A DNA stretch of 64,000 nucleotides from Xanthobacteraceae bacterium (GCA_023954195.1 JAMLIK010000006.1:1-64000); one strand, 5' to 3'. Counted from the stretch's first letter, positions 9,236 to 19,180 are shown. A program made the numbers and translations. The notes: generated by a model not told the origin, from the sequence alone.

Positions 9236-10702
9236 TTGCTGCTGCGCTCCGCACTGATCTACGGCCCGGCTATTCTGTTCACGCGAATTTCCGCGTTGCT
9301 TTTGCTTGTCGTGGTCACGCGTCTCATCAATCAGGAGGAATACGGCCTTCTGACGCTGGTGGTGACGGTCGGGGAAATGACGGACGCCGCCGTCACCAAC
9401 TGGCTGCGGGTCGCCCTGTTGCGGCTTGGCGGCACCGGAACCATCAGTCGCGGCAGCCTGGCGCTGGCCGGCAAGGTGATGCTCGGCACGACGGCGCTGG
9501 CTTTGGTGATTGCGACGGCGGCCTCGGCCTTCGTGGTGCCGGCGCGCTGGGACGAGTTCGCGCTTGCCGTTTGCGCTTACCTCGCCGTCAGCACGGTCGC
9601 CCGGCTGGCGCTGACCATGCTTCAGATGCAGCAGCGGCACGCGGCCTATTCGCTGCTCGAATGCCTGCGCGGCGTGCTGCAACTGGCCCTGCCCATCGCG
9701 GCCATCGCCGTCTTTCCCAACTCGTTCCTGGTGGTGTCGCTGGGATCGAGCGCCGGCATCCTGATCGCCGGCGTCGTCGCCCTGGCGGTTGCGTCGCGAC
9801 GGGTGAGCGCGGGCCCGGCGCGCTTCACCGCGCGCGAGCTTTTGACGCTCGGCATGCCGCTCGTGGCCGTGGCGCTGGTGGGATTCGGCATGAACAGTTC
9901 CGAGCGCCTGTTCCTGAACGCCTTTCATGACGCGACCGCCGTCGCCGTGTTCGCGGCGGCCTACGTGCTTGCCCGCCAGCCGATCGATATCGTCGGGCAT
10001 GCCATCAATATCGGCGCGTTTCCGGAGATCATGAGCCGGTTCGACAGCGACGGACCCGCCGCCTCCGGCCAATTGCTGTCGCAGGTCATGGCCCTGATGA
10101 CGCAGCTTTGTCTGCCGGTCGCGGCGGTGCTGATCGCGCTCAGCTCCGAGATCACCCAGCTCCTGCTCCCGCCGAGCTATTGCGGACGCACCAGCCTGCT
10201 GTTTCCCGCCATCATCTTCGCCATGATATGCGCGAACCTGACCAATGTGGTCTATGGCGCCGTGATTCATGCGCACAAGCGGCCGTGGATGCTGATCGTC
10301 GCGGCATTGCCGGGGGCGGCCGCGACCATGACCCTGTCGGTGGCGCTAATCCCCGGACTGTCCGAACTCGGCGCCGCGCTGGCGCTGGCCGGCGGATCGC
10401 TGGCGGCGCTGGCGGCTTGCGTCGTCATCAGCGAGCGGTTGACGCCGATTCCGGTGCCGTGGCGCGACATCGCGCTATCGCTGGCGATCGCCGCCGCCAC
10501 CGGAATCGCCGCCAGCCTCGCGACGGCGGCCTGTCGCGACATGCCTCTCCTGCTACGCCTGACGGCGGGAACGGCGGCGGGCGGGGCGATGCTGCTGCTG
10601 GTGACATGGCTGTTTCGCCCCGCCGCGGCGCGACAATTGTCCGCCACGATACGCGGTCGCCTTGCCGTCTCGCGCCGGTCGGAAGAAAAGCCCGCTTCCT
10701 GA
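9236..10702 (+). CDS. Polysaccharide flippase (Wzx/MOP family), first of two
   Basis: Integral membrane protein of 488 residues with about 12-14 hydrophobic segments, starting LLRSALIYGPAILFTRISALLLLVVVTRLINQEEYG. That N-terminal pattern, with its loop after the second helix, is typical of oligosaccharide flippases of the MOP superfamily, which move lipid-linked repeat units across the inner membrane. The most upstream plausible start is TTG at 9236; ribosome-site support is weak. The next gene on the strand is the Wzz-like co-polymerase. A second flippase lies at 14130-15440 on the other strand, so this locus may handle two lipid-linked substrates. Confidence 0.88.
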   Translation: MLLRSALIYGPAILFTRISALLLLVVVTRLINQEEYGLLTLVVTVGEMTDAAVTNWLRVALLRLGGTGTISRGSLALAGKVMLGTTALALVIATAASAFVVPARWDEFALAVCAYLAVSTVARLALTMLQMQQRHAAYSLLECLRGVLQLALPIAAIAVFPNSFLVVSLGSSAGILIAGVVALAVASRRVSAGPARFTARELLTLGMPLVAVALVGFGMNSSERLFLNAFHDATAVAVFAAAYVLARQPIDIVGHAINIGAFPEIMSRFDSDGPAASGQLLSQVMALMTQLCLPVAAVLIALSSEITQLLLPPSYCGRTSLLFPAIIFAMICANLTNVVYGAVIHAHKRPWMLIVAALPGAAATMTLSVALIPGLSELGAALALAGGSLAALAACVVISERLTPIPVPWRDIALSLAIAAATGIAASLATAACRDMPLLLRLTAGTAAGGAMLLLVTWLFRPAAARQLSATIRGRLAVSRRSEEKPAS

Positions 10703-10844
10703 CCGTTCTGCCACCGCGGCGGCCCGAGGCACGGGCCGTTCGTTGGCGGATTCCCCGGTGTCAATGCAAAATTAATCGTGGATCTTTATTTTGCGCTGAA
10801 CTGCCGCGTGGGTCTCGTTGTGTCGTTCGAGTCAGGTTTTCAGC

Positions 10845-12923
10845 ATGTCGCTTGAACAAGGAGGGATCATCCGGAACGCGGTTGACGAGACGACAACGAC
10901 CATTCCCGCTCCGGACGGCGTCAACCTCGGCGATATGGGCCGCATCCTGGTTCGGCATAAGGCATGGGTGTTCCGGACGGCGATCGTGTGCGTGGCGCTG
11001 GCGGCCGGATATCTGGCTGTCGCCAAGCCGGTCTATACTTCCACCGCCGTCGTCTATGTCGATCCGCGCGACCGGCCGACCCCCAAGGAAGATCCGGGCG
11101 AGAAAAGCAGCGTGCCGGGAGACGGCCTGCTCCTGGTCGAAAGCCAGTTGAAGATCATCACCTCCGGCGAGGTGCTGGGGCGGGTCGTCGAGAAAATGAA
11201 TCTGGCCGAGGACCCCGAGTTCAACGGGCGCAGCGGCTGGATCACCAGCATCAAGGCGTTGTTCGGCTTCGCCAGCAACGAGGATCCGAGCCTCGCGGCC
11301 TTGCGCCGTTTGCGGCTGGCGACGACCGCCAAGCGCAACGAGCGTTCCTATGTCATCGACATTTCCGTCGCGGCGCGCGCGCCGCAGCGGGCGGCCGACC
11401 TCGCCAACGCGGTCGCCAACGCCTATCTGACGGAACAGGCCAGCGCCAACGCCGGCTTCAACCGGCGGATTTCCGACGCGATCACTTCCCAGCTCGAACG
11501 CATGCGCGAGGCCGTGAGTCAGTCGGACCGCGCGGTCGCCGCCTACAAGGCCGCCAATAATCTGGTGGGCGCGCGCGACAGGCTGGTCACCGATCAGGAG
11601 TTGGCCGAGGCCAATACGCAACTGACCAACGCCAAGGCGCGGCTGAACGAGGCGCAGGCGCGGGTCAAGTTCATCGATTCGATCGAATCGGGCGCCGCGC
11701 CGCTGGAATCCCTGCCCGAGGCGGTTCAGTCCAGCACCATCGTCCAGTTGCGGGCGCGCGCCGCCGACGCCGCGCGCACCGAGGTTCAACTGGCGCGGGT
11801 GCTCGGCCCCGGCCATCCGGACTTGCAGCAGGCCCAGGCGCAGGTGCGCGAGACCCAGATCGCCATCAAGAACGAGGTCAAGCGCATCGCCCAGGCGGTG
11901 CGGAACGCCGCCGCCAGCGAGCGCATCAACGTCCAGAGTCTTCAGGCGCGCTTCGATTCATTGAAGACGCTGACGCAGACCAACGAAAAGGCCATGGTGC
12001 AACTGCGCGAGCTTGAGATGAAGGCCAACTCCGACCGCGTAGTGTACGAAACCTATCTCGGGAAAGCCAAGGCCGCGACCGAGGAGCAGGCCATCAACAA
12101 CACCAATATCCGGCTGATTTCCCAGGCGATCCTTCCCGACAAACCGACCTGGCCGCCGACCATCCCGCTGCTCGGCGGGGCGTTGTTCGGCGGGCTGCTG
12201 CTCGGCGCCATGCTGGCCTTCCTGCGCGGCATGGCGGACCGGCTGGTGGGCGCGCCCGTCATGCCCGCCGCCGCACCCGCGCCCGCAAGGGCCGAGACTC
12301 CACCGCCGCAAGCCGCGATCGATCCCCCCACCGGGCGCCGCGAGCAGATCTCGCATCTCGGCGCGGAATTGCTGGCCGCGCCGGCCGGCCATTCCGTTCT
12401 GCTGGTGCGGACCTCGAACGACGACACGCTGAACCTGGTGGCGCTGGAGCTTGCGCGCGCCGTCGACGAAGCCGGACAGCCCATCGTGGTGATCGACGCC
12501 GATCTGAAGGACCATGCCGTCACGTCACGGCTGCGGTTCGCTTCCCGCCTTGGCGTGCGCGACATCCTGGCGGGCCGCGCCTCGATTCGCGAGGCCGCTC
12601 ATGCTCTTGGGCGCACCGCTATCAAAATCGTTCCCGTCGGCGTCGCGGCGCCCGCGCCGCTGAACCCGCAGATGCGCAACGCGGTCACGACGGCCTTGCG
12701 GCAGGCCCGCATGCTGGGCCGCGTCATCATCGATGCCGGCGAACTGGAGTCGATCGAGTCCGAACTGGGCCTTCATGCCGTGGTCGACGAAGTGATTTTT
12801 CTCAAGACACCGCACGACGACCGATCCTCCGACGTCTCCACGCTGGTCGAATCGTTGCGCCGGCATCAGATCAAGGCCAGAGTGGCTTTCATCGCGCCCG
12901 TGGCGCAGGCGATGAGCGCCTGA
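10845..12923 (+). CDS. Wzz/GumC-like polysaccharide co-polymerase with degenerate kinase-like C-terminus
   Basis: Inner-membrane protein of 692 residues that should set chain length and assist export. It has a Wzz domain with TM1 near residues 45-65, a long periplasmic coiled coil (for example ISDAITSQLERMREAVSQSD), TM2 near PTIPLLGGALFGGLLLGAML, and a cytoplasmic C-terminal domain of about 190 residues. That domain resembles a tyrosine autokinase: it keeps a Walker A'-like strand (PIVVIDADLKD). It lacks the P-loop, because the position reads VRTSNDDTLN instead of GxxxxGKT, and it lacks a C-terminal tyrosine cluster. ATG at 10845 is used; the frame extends to 10818. Confidence 0.9.
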   Translation: MSLEQGGIIRNAVDETTTTIPAPDGVNLGDMGRILVRHKAWVFRTAIVCVALAAGYLAVAKPVYTSTAVVYVDPRDRPTPKEDPGEKSSVPGDGLLLVESQLKIITSGEVLGRVVEKMNLAEDPEFNGRSGWITSIKALFGFASNEDPSLAALRRLRLATTAKRNERSYVIDISVAARAPQRAADLANAVANAYLTEQASANAGFNRRISDAITSQLERMREAVSQSDRAVAAYKAANNLVGARDRLVTDQELAEANTQLTNAKARLNEAQARVKFIDSIESGAAPLESLPEAVQSSTIVQLRARAADAARTEVQLARVLGPGHPDLQQAQAQVRETQIAIKNEVKRIAQAVRNAAASERINVQSLQARFDSLKTLTQTNEKAMVQLRELEMKANSDRVVYETYLGKAKAATEEQAINNTNIRLISQAILPDKPTWPPTIPLLGGALFGGLLLGAMLAFLRGMADRLVGAPVMPAAAPAPARAETPPPQAAIDPPTGRREQISHLGAELLAAPAGHSVLLVRTSNDDTLNLVALELARAVDEAGQPIVVIDADLKDHAVTSRLRFASRLGVRDILAGRASIREAAHALGRTAIKIVPVGVAAPAPLNPQMRNAVTTALRQARMLGRVIIDAGELESIESELGLHAVVDEVIFLKTPHDDRSSDVSTLVESLRRHQIKARVAFIAPVAQAMSA

Positions 12924-12933
12924 TCCGGACCCT

Positions 12934-14133
12934 TTACGCGGCGGCGACTTGCGCGTGCCCGCTCGGCCGCGCCCTGGAGGCATGAAGATCGAGTTTCGAG
13001 ATATATTGCCGGCCGATCGTTTCGATTGAAAAGAGCTGGAGGTGCTCCTTCAATGCGGCCGACATCGCCGGCCTGGGATGACTCAGGGTGGCGGCGATGG
13101 CATCGCCGAGCGCGTCGGCATCGCCGGTCGGAACCAGCGTGCCGTAGCGTCCCTGAGCCAGGATCTCGCCCGGTCCATGCGGGCAATCGGTGCTGACAAC
13201 CGGCGCGCCGCAGGCGAGCGCCTCGACGAGGACGTTGCCAAAGCCCTCGGCGACCGACGACAGCACGAAGACCGCCGCGTGTCGCATATAGGCGAGCGGA
13301 TTGGCCGCATAGCCGAGAAAGTGGACATGGGAGGCGATGCCGAGCGAAGCGGCCAGAGCCTCCAGTTCGGCGCGGTCGTCGCCCTCGCCCAGGATGACCA
13401 GATGCGCGGGCTGTCGCCTCACGGCGCGCGCGAAGGCCGGAAGCAGGGTCTTGTAGCCCTTCTGCTCATGCAAACGGCCGACCGCCAGCACGAACCGCTC
13501 TCCCGGCCCGATCGAGGAGGGCAGCACCGGCCTCTCGCCGGCATGCGCATCGAACCCCTCATGAATGATCGGATTGTAGATGCGATGGATCGGCTTGCTG
13601 CCGACGCCGGGGAGACGGGCAAGCTGTCGCTTCAAACCGTCCGACACCGCGACGAATTCGTCCGCGGCGTGGAACGTGGCGGCGGTGACCGTCGTCCAAA
13701 ACAAGCGTCGGATCCGCATCGGCAGCGATCCCGGTTCGGTCAGCGAATTGTCGAGGCGGACGAGAAGCCGGTGGCGATGCGAACTGACCATCTTGCCGAA
13801 GCAGGCGATGATGTTGGCGTTCTCGACCGAACTCAGAACGACCGCCGGACGCGCGGCGCGCAGATAGCGCAAATAGGCCGGCAGGCTGAACATCACGCGG
13901 GAGGCGTCGAGGCTGACGAGCCGGGCGCCGCTCGGCACCTTGTCCTTCAGGGAGCCGTAGTATTTGCAGACGACGAAATCGACAGTGAGTCCCTGAGCGA
14001 GAAAGTATTCCGCCAGATTGATCTGCACCCGTTCCGCTCCCCCGCTGTACAGCGTGGGAAGAAACAAGGCGACGTCGGGCGGCGCCGCGTCGGCGGGCAA
14101 TCGCGCCAAGGGAAGACAGGTCGGTGCGGTCAT
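12934..14133 (-). CDS. Glycosyltransferase family 4-type, polysaccharide cluster
   Basis: GT-B fold retaining glycosyltransferase of 399 residues. The N-terminal domain has LFLPTLYSGGAERVQINLAEYF, a strong GT4 signature. The C-terminal nucleotide-sugar domain has FVLAVGRLHEQKGYKTLL and the E-x7-E motif in EGFGNVLVEALACGAPVVSTDCPHG (motif shown in part). It adds one sugar to the growing lipid-linked unit on the cytoplasmic face; donor and acceptor cannot be read from sequence. Its ATG overlaps the stop of the second flippase gene by four bases, so the two are coupled. It is convergent with the wzz-like gene. Confidence 0.92.
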   Translation of the reverse strand: MTAPTCLPLARLPADAAPPDVALFLPTLYSGGAERVQINLAEYFLAQGLTVDFVVCKYYGSLKDKVPSGARLVSLDASRVMFSLPAYLRYLRAARPAVVLSSVENANIIACFGKMVSSHRHRLLVRLDNSLTEPGSLPMRIRRLFWTTVTAATFHAADEFVAVSDGLKRQLARLPGVGSKPIHRIYNPIIHEGFDAHAGERPVLPSSIGPGERFVLAVGRLHEQKGYKTLLPAFARAVRRQPAHLVILGEGDDRAELEALAASLGIASHVHFLGYAANPLAYMRHAAVFVLSSVAEGFGNVLVEALACGAPVVSTDCPHGPGEILAQGRYGTLVPTGDADALGDAIAATLSHPRPAMSAALKEHLQLFSIETIGRQYISKLDLHASRARPSGHAQVAAA

Positions 14134-15440
14134 CGGATGTATCTCGTTATCATGACGTGGCGGACGATGATTCCGGCGATATAGGACACAATGATCGCGC
14201 TGGCCGCGCCATTGAGCGCGAAGGGCGGAATGAGCATCACGTTGACGATCATCGACAAGGCGATGACAAACAATCCGCTGAGCAACGTCAACGCATCCTT
14301 GCTGCGGCTATAGAACACGGTGCCCTGGATTTCGTAGATCATGCGGAGCACGAAGCCCAGCAATATCAACCACAGCACCGCCATCCAGCCTCCGATCAGC
14401 GGCTGATTCAGATACGGAACAGCAAACTCCACCGCGATGCCGGTGACGATCGCCAGCACCACCGAGATCGCCAGCGTCTCGGTGAGCAGGAGCCGGAAGA
14501 CGCTCCAATACGAGCCGTCCCGCGCCGCATGCGCGCTGATGAGGCGCGGCCCGGATATTTGAATGACGCCGGTATCGACAAGATTGCTGAGCGCATTCCC
14601 GATCGACCAGAACAGCACATAGACGCCGGTGAACTCCAGCCCCATGAACAGGCTGACAAGATAACGGTCCGTGTATTGCGCCACCGCGTTGGCGATGTCG
14701 TTGGTGTACAGGGTGCGAGAGGCATTGAAATGTTGAACGAACCACGCCCTGCGCTCGCCCCTGGAGGTGGGGTGCAACCACGGCCAGTCGCGCGCCAGCA
14801 TCGCGAAACTCGCGATCGCCATCAAACCGCCGCCGGCCCAGAACAGCAGCAGCACGTCCAGTTCACGAAACGCGGGAAACACCAGGGCGAGAACCATATA
14901 AGCGCAAATCCACGCGCCGGTGCGGAAAAACATCAGCAGATTCGCCAGCAGCGGCCGCGACAGATGATTGAGCAGAATGAACAGATCGCCGTTCACATGC
15001 TCCAGAAACACGATGAGGAGAACGATCGACACCAGTTCGAGCTGATGAAGGTAGATGCCGATCCCGACACCGACGATGCCGATGAGCACATACATCGCCG
15101 CCAGAACGCCCCAGTAAAGCCGGAGCATGCGGGTGACTTCCGCAAGCTGCTGCGAAACGGCGTTGCGGCTCAGGACACGGATCAGGCCGAGGCCGGCGAC
15201 GATGGGAAAGATCACCGCGGCGCCGGCGATCAGGCCGTAGACGCCCAGCGTTTCGAGATCGATGAACCTGGCGATGAAAAGCGTCAGCGAAAACTTGGCG
15301 ACGAGCGACAGCCCGCGCAGCCCCATGATCGTCAACGACGTCAATGCGCGGCTGCTTTGCAACCGGTTCAATGTCACGGCGGCGAACAAGATGTTATCTC
15401 TTGCGCGAAGCGGCGGGCCCCGCCCACCGCTTCGAATCAA
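14130..15440 (-). CDS. Second polysaccharide flippase-like membrane protein
   Basis: Polytopic membrane protein of 436 residues with about 12 hydrophobic segments, starting near LTSLTIMGLRGLSLVAKFSLTLFIA and ending in an amphipathic tail RHVMITRYIR. It resembles Wzx-type MOP exporters, though it lacks the clearer signature of the first flippase at 9236. It stands between two GT4 genes on the minus strand, coupled by ATGA to the one downstream. The true start may be internal to the first 30 residues, which are arginine-rich. Confidence 0.82.
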   Translation of the reverse strand: MIRSGGRGPPLRARDNILFAAVTLNRLQSSRALTSLTIMGLRGLSLVAKFSLTLFIARFIDLETLGVYGLIAGAAVIFPIVAGLGLIRVLSRNAVSQQLAEVTRMLRLYWGVLAAMYVLIGIVGVGIGIYLHQLELVSIVLLIVFLEHVNGDLFILLNHLSRPLLANLLMFFRTGAWICAYMVLALVFPAFRELDVLLLFWAGGGLMAIASFAMLARDWPWLHPTSRGERRAWFVQHFNASRTLYTNDIANAVAQYTDRYLVSLFMGLEFTGVYVLFWSIGNALSNLVDTGVIQISGPRLISAHAARDGSYWSVFRLLLTETLAISVVLAIVTGIAVEFAVPYLNQPLIGGWMAVLWLILLGFVLRMIYEIQGTVFYSRSKDALTLLSGLFVIALSMIVNVMLIPPFALNGAASAIIVSYIAGIIVRHVMITRYIR

Positions 15441-15473
15441 AGCACAGATCGCCGCGGCCGTTGCGCGAGACCG

Positions 15474-16649
15474 TCATAGAAGCACCTTTTCCACCGCGCC
15501 CCGATCGGCCATCGGCCCCAACGCGCGAGGGTCGCGACGCATCGCCGACACGACCGTCAACGGCAGCGGCTCCTGAACGAGGTCGTGATACAACTCGATC
15601 AGGTCGCGGTTCATGCGTTCGCGACTGAACATGGCCGCGAAGGTCGCGCGTGCTTGCGCGTTCATCGCCGCTCGATCGGCGTTTTCAAGAACGGTCAGCG
15701 CCCGATCCAGAAAGCCGGGCGCGTCGATATCCATCAGAACGCCGTTGACGCCGCTTCTGATGAAGAAGGGAAAGGCCCCGTGATTGCTGCACAGCAACGG
15801 CCGCCCGGAACGCAACGCCTCGATCGCGAGCAGCGGCATCCCCTCCCAGCGCGACGGCATGACAACCGCATCGGACGCCGCAAACATCGCCGGCAAGTTC
15901 TCGCGCGGCACCCAGCCCAGAAGATTGACGTCGGGCGGCATCTTCAGGTCCTGACTGTCGACGATCTTGGCGCCGGCCAGGTCCAGCGTGGCGCGGCCGG
16001 GTCGCAGAAGCGCGAATTCGCGCAGCAACAGGTCGACACCTTTCTGCGCGTCGAACCGCCCGACGAACAGCAGGCGCATCGGGCCGCTCCGAGGCGGCAT
16101 CCGGATATCGGGAGCGCGCGCGAGATCCTTGATGCCGCTGACGATCAGCTTGGCGTTATCGAGCGGGATGCCGGCGCGCCGCAACACCTGCTCCTCGTGA
16201 GGCGAGATGTTGACGATGGCGTCGGCGTAACGGCTCAGGCTGCGTTCGAGCAGGGCGTAGAGGCGCGTCCCGATGGTCTGCCTGGGCCGATCGAACGCCC
16301 AGCAGTGGGCGCAATAGACGACGCGGGCCCGCGCGCGGCTCGCCCGGACGATCAGCCGGCCCAGCGCGCCGGCAAAGCTGCTGTGCAAATGAACGATGTC
16401 GGGATCGTACCGCTTGATGCTGGCGCGGATCGCCGAGGCCAGCGCCCAGATCGAGCGGAGATCGCGGCCGCTTCGCGGATAGGTTTCGATCACGCCGCCG
16501 ATCGATGACGCGATGGTGTCGCGCTGGCTTTCAGGCGCCAGCACGATGACGTTGTCCGCGCCGAACTGCCGGATCTGATACGGCAATATCTCCTCAAGAT
16601 AGGACGCCGGACCGCCGGTGAGGCTTTCGCAAACGTGGAGGATTCTCAT
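15474..16649 (-). CDS. Glycosyltransferase family 4-type
   Basis: GT4-type glycosyltransferase of 391 residues. Starting at ATG 16649 gives the canonical N-terminus MRILHVCESLTGGPASYLEE; the open frame extends further, to 16703, but would add an unrelated hydrophobic leader. The C-terminal domain has MRLLFVGRFDAQKGVDLLL and the E-x7-E motif in EGMPLLAIEAL. HLHSSFAGALGRL matches the acceptor-side histidine motif. It lies 33 bases upstream of the second flippase gene, so the three minus-strand genes (15474-16649, 14130-15440, 12934-14133) read as one operon. Confidence 0.92.
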   Translation of the reverse strand: MRILHVCESLTGGPASYLEEILPYQIRQFGADNVIVLAPESQRDTIASSIGGVIETYPRSGRDLRSIWALASAIRASIKRYDPDIVHLHSSFAGALGRLIVRASRARARVVYCAHCWAFDRPRQTIGTRLYALLERSLSRYADAIVNISPHEEQVLRRAGIPLDNAKLIVSGIKDLARAPDIRMPPRSGPMRLLFVGRFDAQKGVDLLLREFALLRPGRATLDLAGAKIVDSQDLKMPPDVNLLGWVPRENLPAMFAASDAVVMPSRWEGMPLLAIEALRSGRPLLCSNHGAFPFFIRSGVNGVLMDIDAPGFLDRALTVLENADRAAMNAQARATFAAMFSRERMNRDLIELYHDLVQEPLPLTVVSAMRRDPRALGPMADRGAVEKVLL

Positions 16650-16804
16650 GATAGCTCGCGCTCCAAACCCGAAAGGCAGAGCAATTCCGAACACCGCCCC
16701 CACCGCACATTGTCATACGCGAAACGGGACTTGCTGCCTCGCAACGAAAATGGACGGCAAAAGCAAACTTTAAGTGAATGCAACCGGATAAAAGCGCCGT
16801 TGTA

Positions 16805-18163
16805 TCAATGTGCAACAGTGACCGGGATGTAACTCACGGCGGTGGTCGGAATGAGCGCCAGACCGTCTCCGGTGTCCGCCGGCGGGACACCGGGCCGGCC
16901 CAAGTAGTCAGTGGTCGGGCCGGCGCTGCGCCAGCCTGGCACATTCAGCTTTCGCGGCGTCTCGCTTTCCTCGGTTGTCCAAACCACCAGTTTACATTGT
17001 CGTTCGGATTCATCACAAAATCGCAGGATCGTGATGCCCTGCGCGGTCGCCGGATCGAAGCGCGCGATGGTTTCGCACAGCCGCATCCCGCCGATCTGGC
17101 GCGCCAGGGTCTGGAAGGCGAGATAGGCGGGGCGGCGCGTGCCGTCGGATCGCACCAGCCCGAAGCGATCCTCGATCTCGTTGTCGTCCGCTCCGGTGTC
17201 CATCAGCGAGTACCAGTTGGTCAGATCGACCTGCTCCATCAGATTGGTCAGGATCATGCGGGAAAGCCAGCGCGCCTGAATGTCCTCGGATACGCCGCCC
17301 CGATAGACCGAATAGCCCCATTCGGTGTCGATGACCGGCCTGCGGGGAACCGCCGCCGGCCACGCCGCGAGATAAGCATCGCGAAGAACGGCGTAATCGC
17401 GCGACACGGTCTCGGGCGACGAGCCGAACCGATGCGTGTGCAGGCTGAGCGCATCGAGGCAGGCCAGAAGATCGGTGTCGTTCAAAACCGCCTCGATCAG
17501 CGGCTTTTTCGTTTCCCAGACCGTCGGCATCTGCGCCGCGCCGGGGCCGACCACGACCGCGTTCGGGACGCGTTTCCTGATGGCGAGACAGGTCTCGCGG
17601 GCGAGCCGGACATAAGCCGCGGGATCGGGTTTCGGCGGCCAGAACCCGCCCTGGTCCGGCTCGTTCCAGATCTCCCAGATCGGATCGAGGCGGCGATAGC
17701 GCTTCGCCGCCGCGCTCGCCCATCGGGTGAACGCGGCGCGTTGCGCCGGCGTCGAGGGCGGCGTGACGCCCTGGTGGCGCGCGCCGTCGACGTCGGCGTC
17801 ATACGGCATTCCGTGCAGCGGATGAGGCCGGTTCAGAATGAACAGCGGACGCAAGCGAAGCCGCTCCAACTCCGTTGCGAAAGCGTCGTAGCGCGACCAG
17901 TCGTAGCGGCCGGGTTCCTTCTCGATCCACGGCCAGTTGATGTCGATGCGAACGATCGACGCGCCCAGCTTCGCCGCCAGCTTCAGACGTTCGCGCCAAT
18001 CCGGCAGATCGAGGTAATGATCTGTAAACTGAACCGAAAGGCCGCTGCCGACCGCGGGCCCCGCAAGCCGCGTCGCGGGTCGCGCCTGGATCGCGGACAA
18101 CGACGCAAGCAGGGCGCATCCCGCCGCGGCGAGAGCGATGCGATAGCGGCGCGCAACGCGCAT
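16805..18163 (-). CDS. Secreted glycoside hydrolase, clan GH-A type
   Basis: Exported protein of 452 residues with a signal peptide (MRVARRYRIALAAAGCALLA, cleavage after about residue 27). The TIM-barrel catalytic residues of clan GH-A can be read: acid/base E168 in WNEPD (residues 166-170) after strand 4, and nucleophile E281 in VIDTEWGYS after strand 7. A C-terminal all-beta part follows. Hydrolases in polysaccharide clusters usually trim or release the polymer made by the cluster; the substrate is unknown. It could be GH39- or GH5-like. The start at 18163 is chosen for the signal peptide; the reading frame itself runs to 19018 through a GT2 gene. Confidence 0.85.
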   Translation of the reverse strand: MRVARRYRIALAAAGCALLASLSAIQARPATRLAGPAVGSGLSVQFTDHYLDLPDWRERLKLAAKLGASIVRIDINWPWIEKEPGRYDWSRYDAFATELERLRLRPLFILNRPHPLHGMPYDADVDGARHQGVTPPSTPAQRAAFTRWASAAAKRYRRLDPIWEIWNEPDQGGFWPPKPDPAAYVRLARETCLAIRKRVPNAVVVGPGAAQMPTVWETKKPLIEAVLNDTDLLACLDALSLHTHRFGSSPETVSRDYAVLRDAYLAAWPAAVPRRPVIDTEWGYSVYRGGVSEDIQARWLSRMILTNLMEQVDLTNWYSLMDTGADDNEIEDRFGLVRSDGTRRPAYLAFQTLARQIGGMRLCETIARFDPATAQGITILRFCDESERQCKLVVWTTEESETPRKLNVPGWRSAGPTTDYLGRPGVPPADTGDGLALIPTTAVSYIPVTVAH

Positions 18164-18343
18164 GGTTAACGAACCTTCCACACGACCCATCGATTTACCG
18201 CCGCCGACGTTGTTCAGATATTTCGAAAGGTTTGCGTATATGAGAGGGCTACGTCTACTCCACAACCCTGCGTCCCCCGTTAACGACCGATCGCCTCGAA
18301 AAGATTTCGCGCAAGCGCCATAACGCGACGGAGCAACAAAAAA

Positions 18344-19180
18344 ATGAAGCGGCGAACAGCCTTCCTGATGCCAGCCTATAATCCGAACAGGGAGGATTTG
18401 GCGCGAACTCTCGACTCCCTGCTGGCGCAAAGCGAATGCGCCGACATCGTGATCGTCGACGACGGATCGCGGGTTCCGGTCAGCGGAATGCTGACGCCAC
18501 AGGCCGGCGTCATTGCGCTGCGGCTCGATCGCAATCAGGGCATCACGGCGGCGCTCAACCATGGCCTCGAATACATCGTCAATCATGGTTACGAATTCGT
18601 GGCGCGAATGGATTGCGGCGATCTCTGTTTGCGCGACCGCATCGAAAAGCAGCAAGCCCATATGGATGCGCACCCCGACATCGATCTGCTCGGGGCTTTC
18701 GCCGATATCGTCGACGAGCAGGGCCAGCACCTGTTCTTCGAGGGCACCTCCGGCGGCCGGGCGGCGATCGGCCGCAAGTTGCGCGACAACGCGGCATTCA
18801 AGCATCCGACGTTCTTCTTTCGCACATCCAGCGTTCGCAGGCTGGGCGGATATTCGCCGGACTACCGGCACGCCGAGGACTACGAATTCATGTGGCGCTT
18901 CTATAAAGAAGGCGGCATCGCCTGCCTCGACGACGTGCTCGTGATCTACGAGAAGAATTCGGCCAGCATCAGCAGCAAGAACCGCACGGCGCAATTGCGG
19001 TCGCGGTTGCGTATTCAACTCAAATATCTTGAGCCGATGCGCCTCTCCGCCTACGCCGGATTGGCACGCACCCTCGTCACGTTGCTGGTGCCGGCGCAGC
19101 TATGGAGCCGCCTGTCGCGGTTGTATTGGGATCGCGCCGCCGGACGCGCGGCAGCGCCCGACGCGCGATTGATTCGATGA
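18344..19180 (+). CDS. Glycosyltransferase family 2
   Basis: GT-A fold inverting glycosyltransferase of 278 residues. It starts MKRRTAFLMPAYNPNREDLA, has the nucleotide-binding DDGS (IVIVDDGSRVPV), an acidic DxD-like site RMDCGD, and HAEDYEFMWRFYKEGG, the usual ED acceptor-site motif. It is cytoplasmic with no obvious membrane anchor. It begins a plus-strand operon: its stop overlaps the ATG of the polymerase gene (ATGA at 19177-19180). It is divergent from the glycoside hydrolase gene across 180 bases. Confidence 0.94.
   Translation: MKRRTAFLMPAYNPNREDLARTLDSLLAQSECADIVIVDDGSRVPVSGMLTPQAGVIALRLDRNQGITAALNHGLEYIVNHGYEFVARMDCGDLCLRDRIEKQQAHMDAHPDIDLLGAFADIVDEQGQHLFFEGTSGGRAAIGRKLRDNAAFKHPTFFFRTSSVRRLGGYSPDYRHAEDYEFMWRFYKEGGIACLDDVLVIYEKNSASISSKNRTAQLRSRLRIQLKYLEPMRLSAYAGLARTLVTLLVPAQLWSRLSRLYWDRAAGRAAAPDARLIR

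Noticed and set aside
16805-19018. 737-codon open frame running through the glycoside hydrolase and a GT2 gene antisense
   Set aside because: Only the part from 18163 has the hydrolase domain and signal peptide. The rest is antisense to a well-supported GT2 gene.
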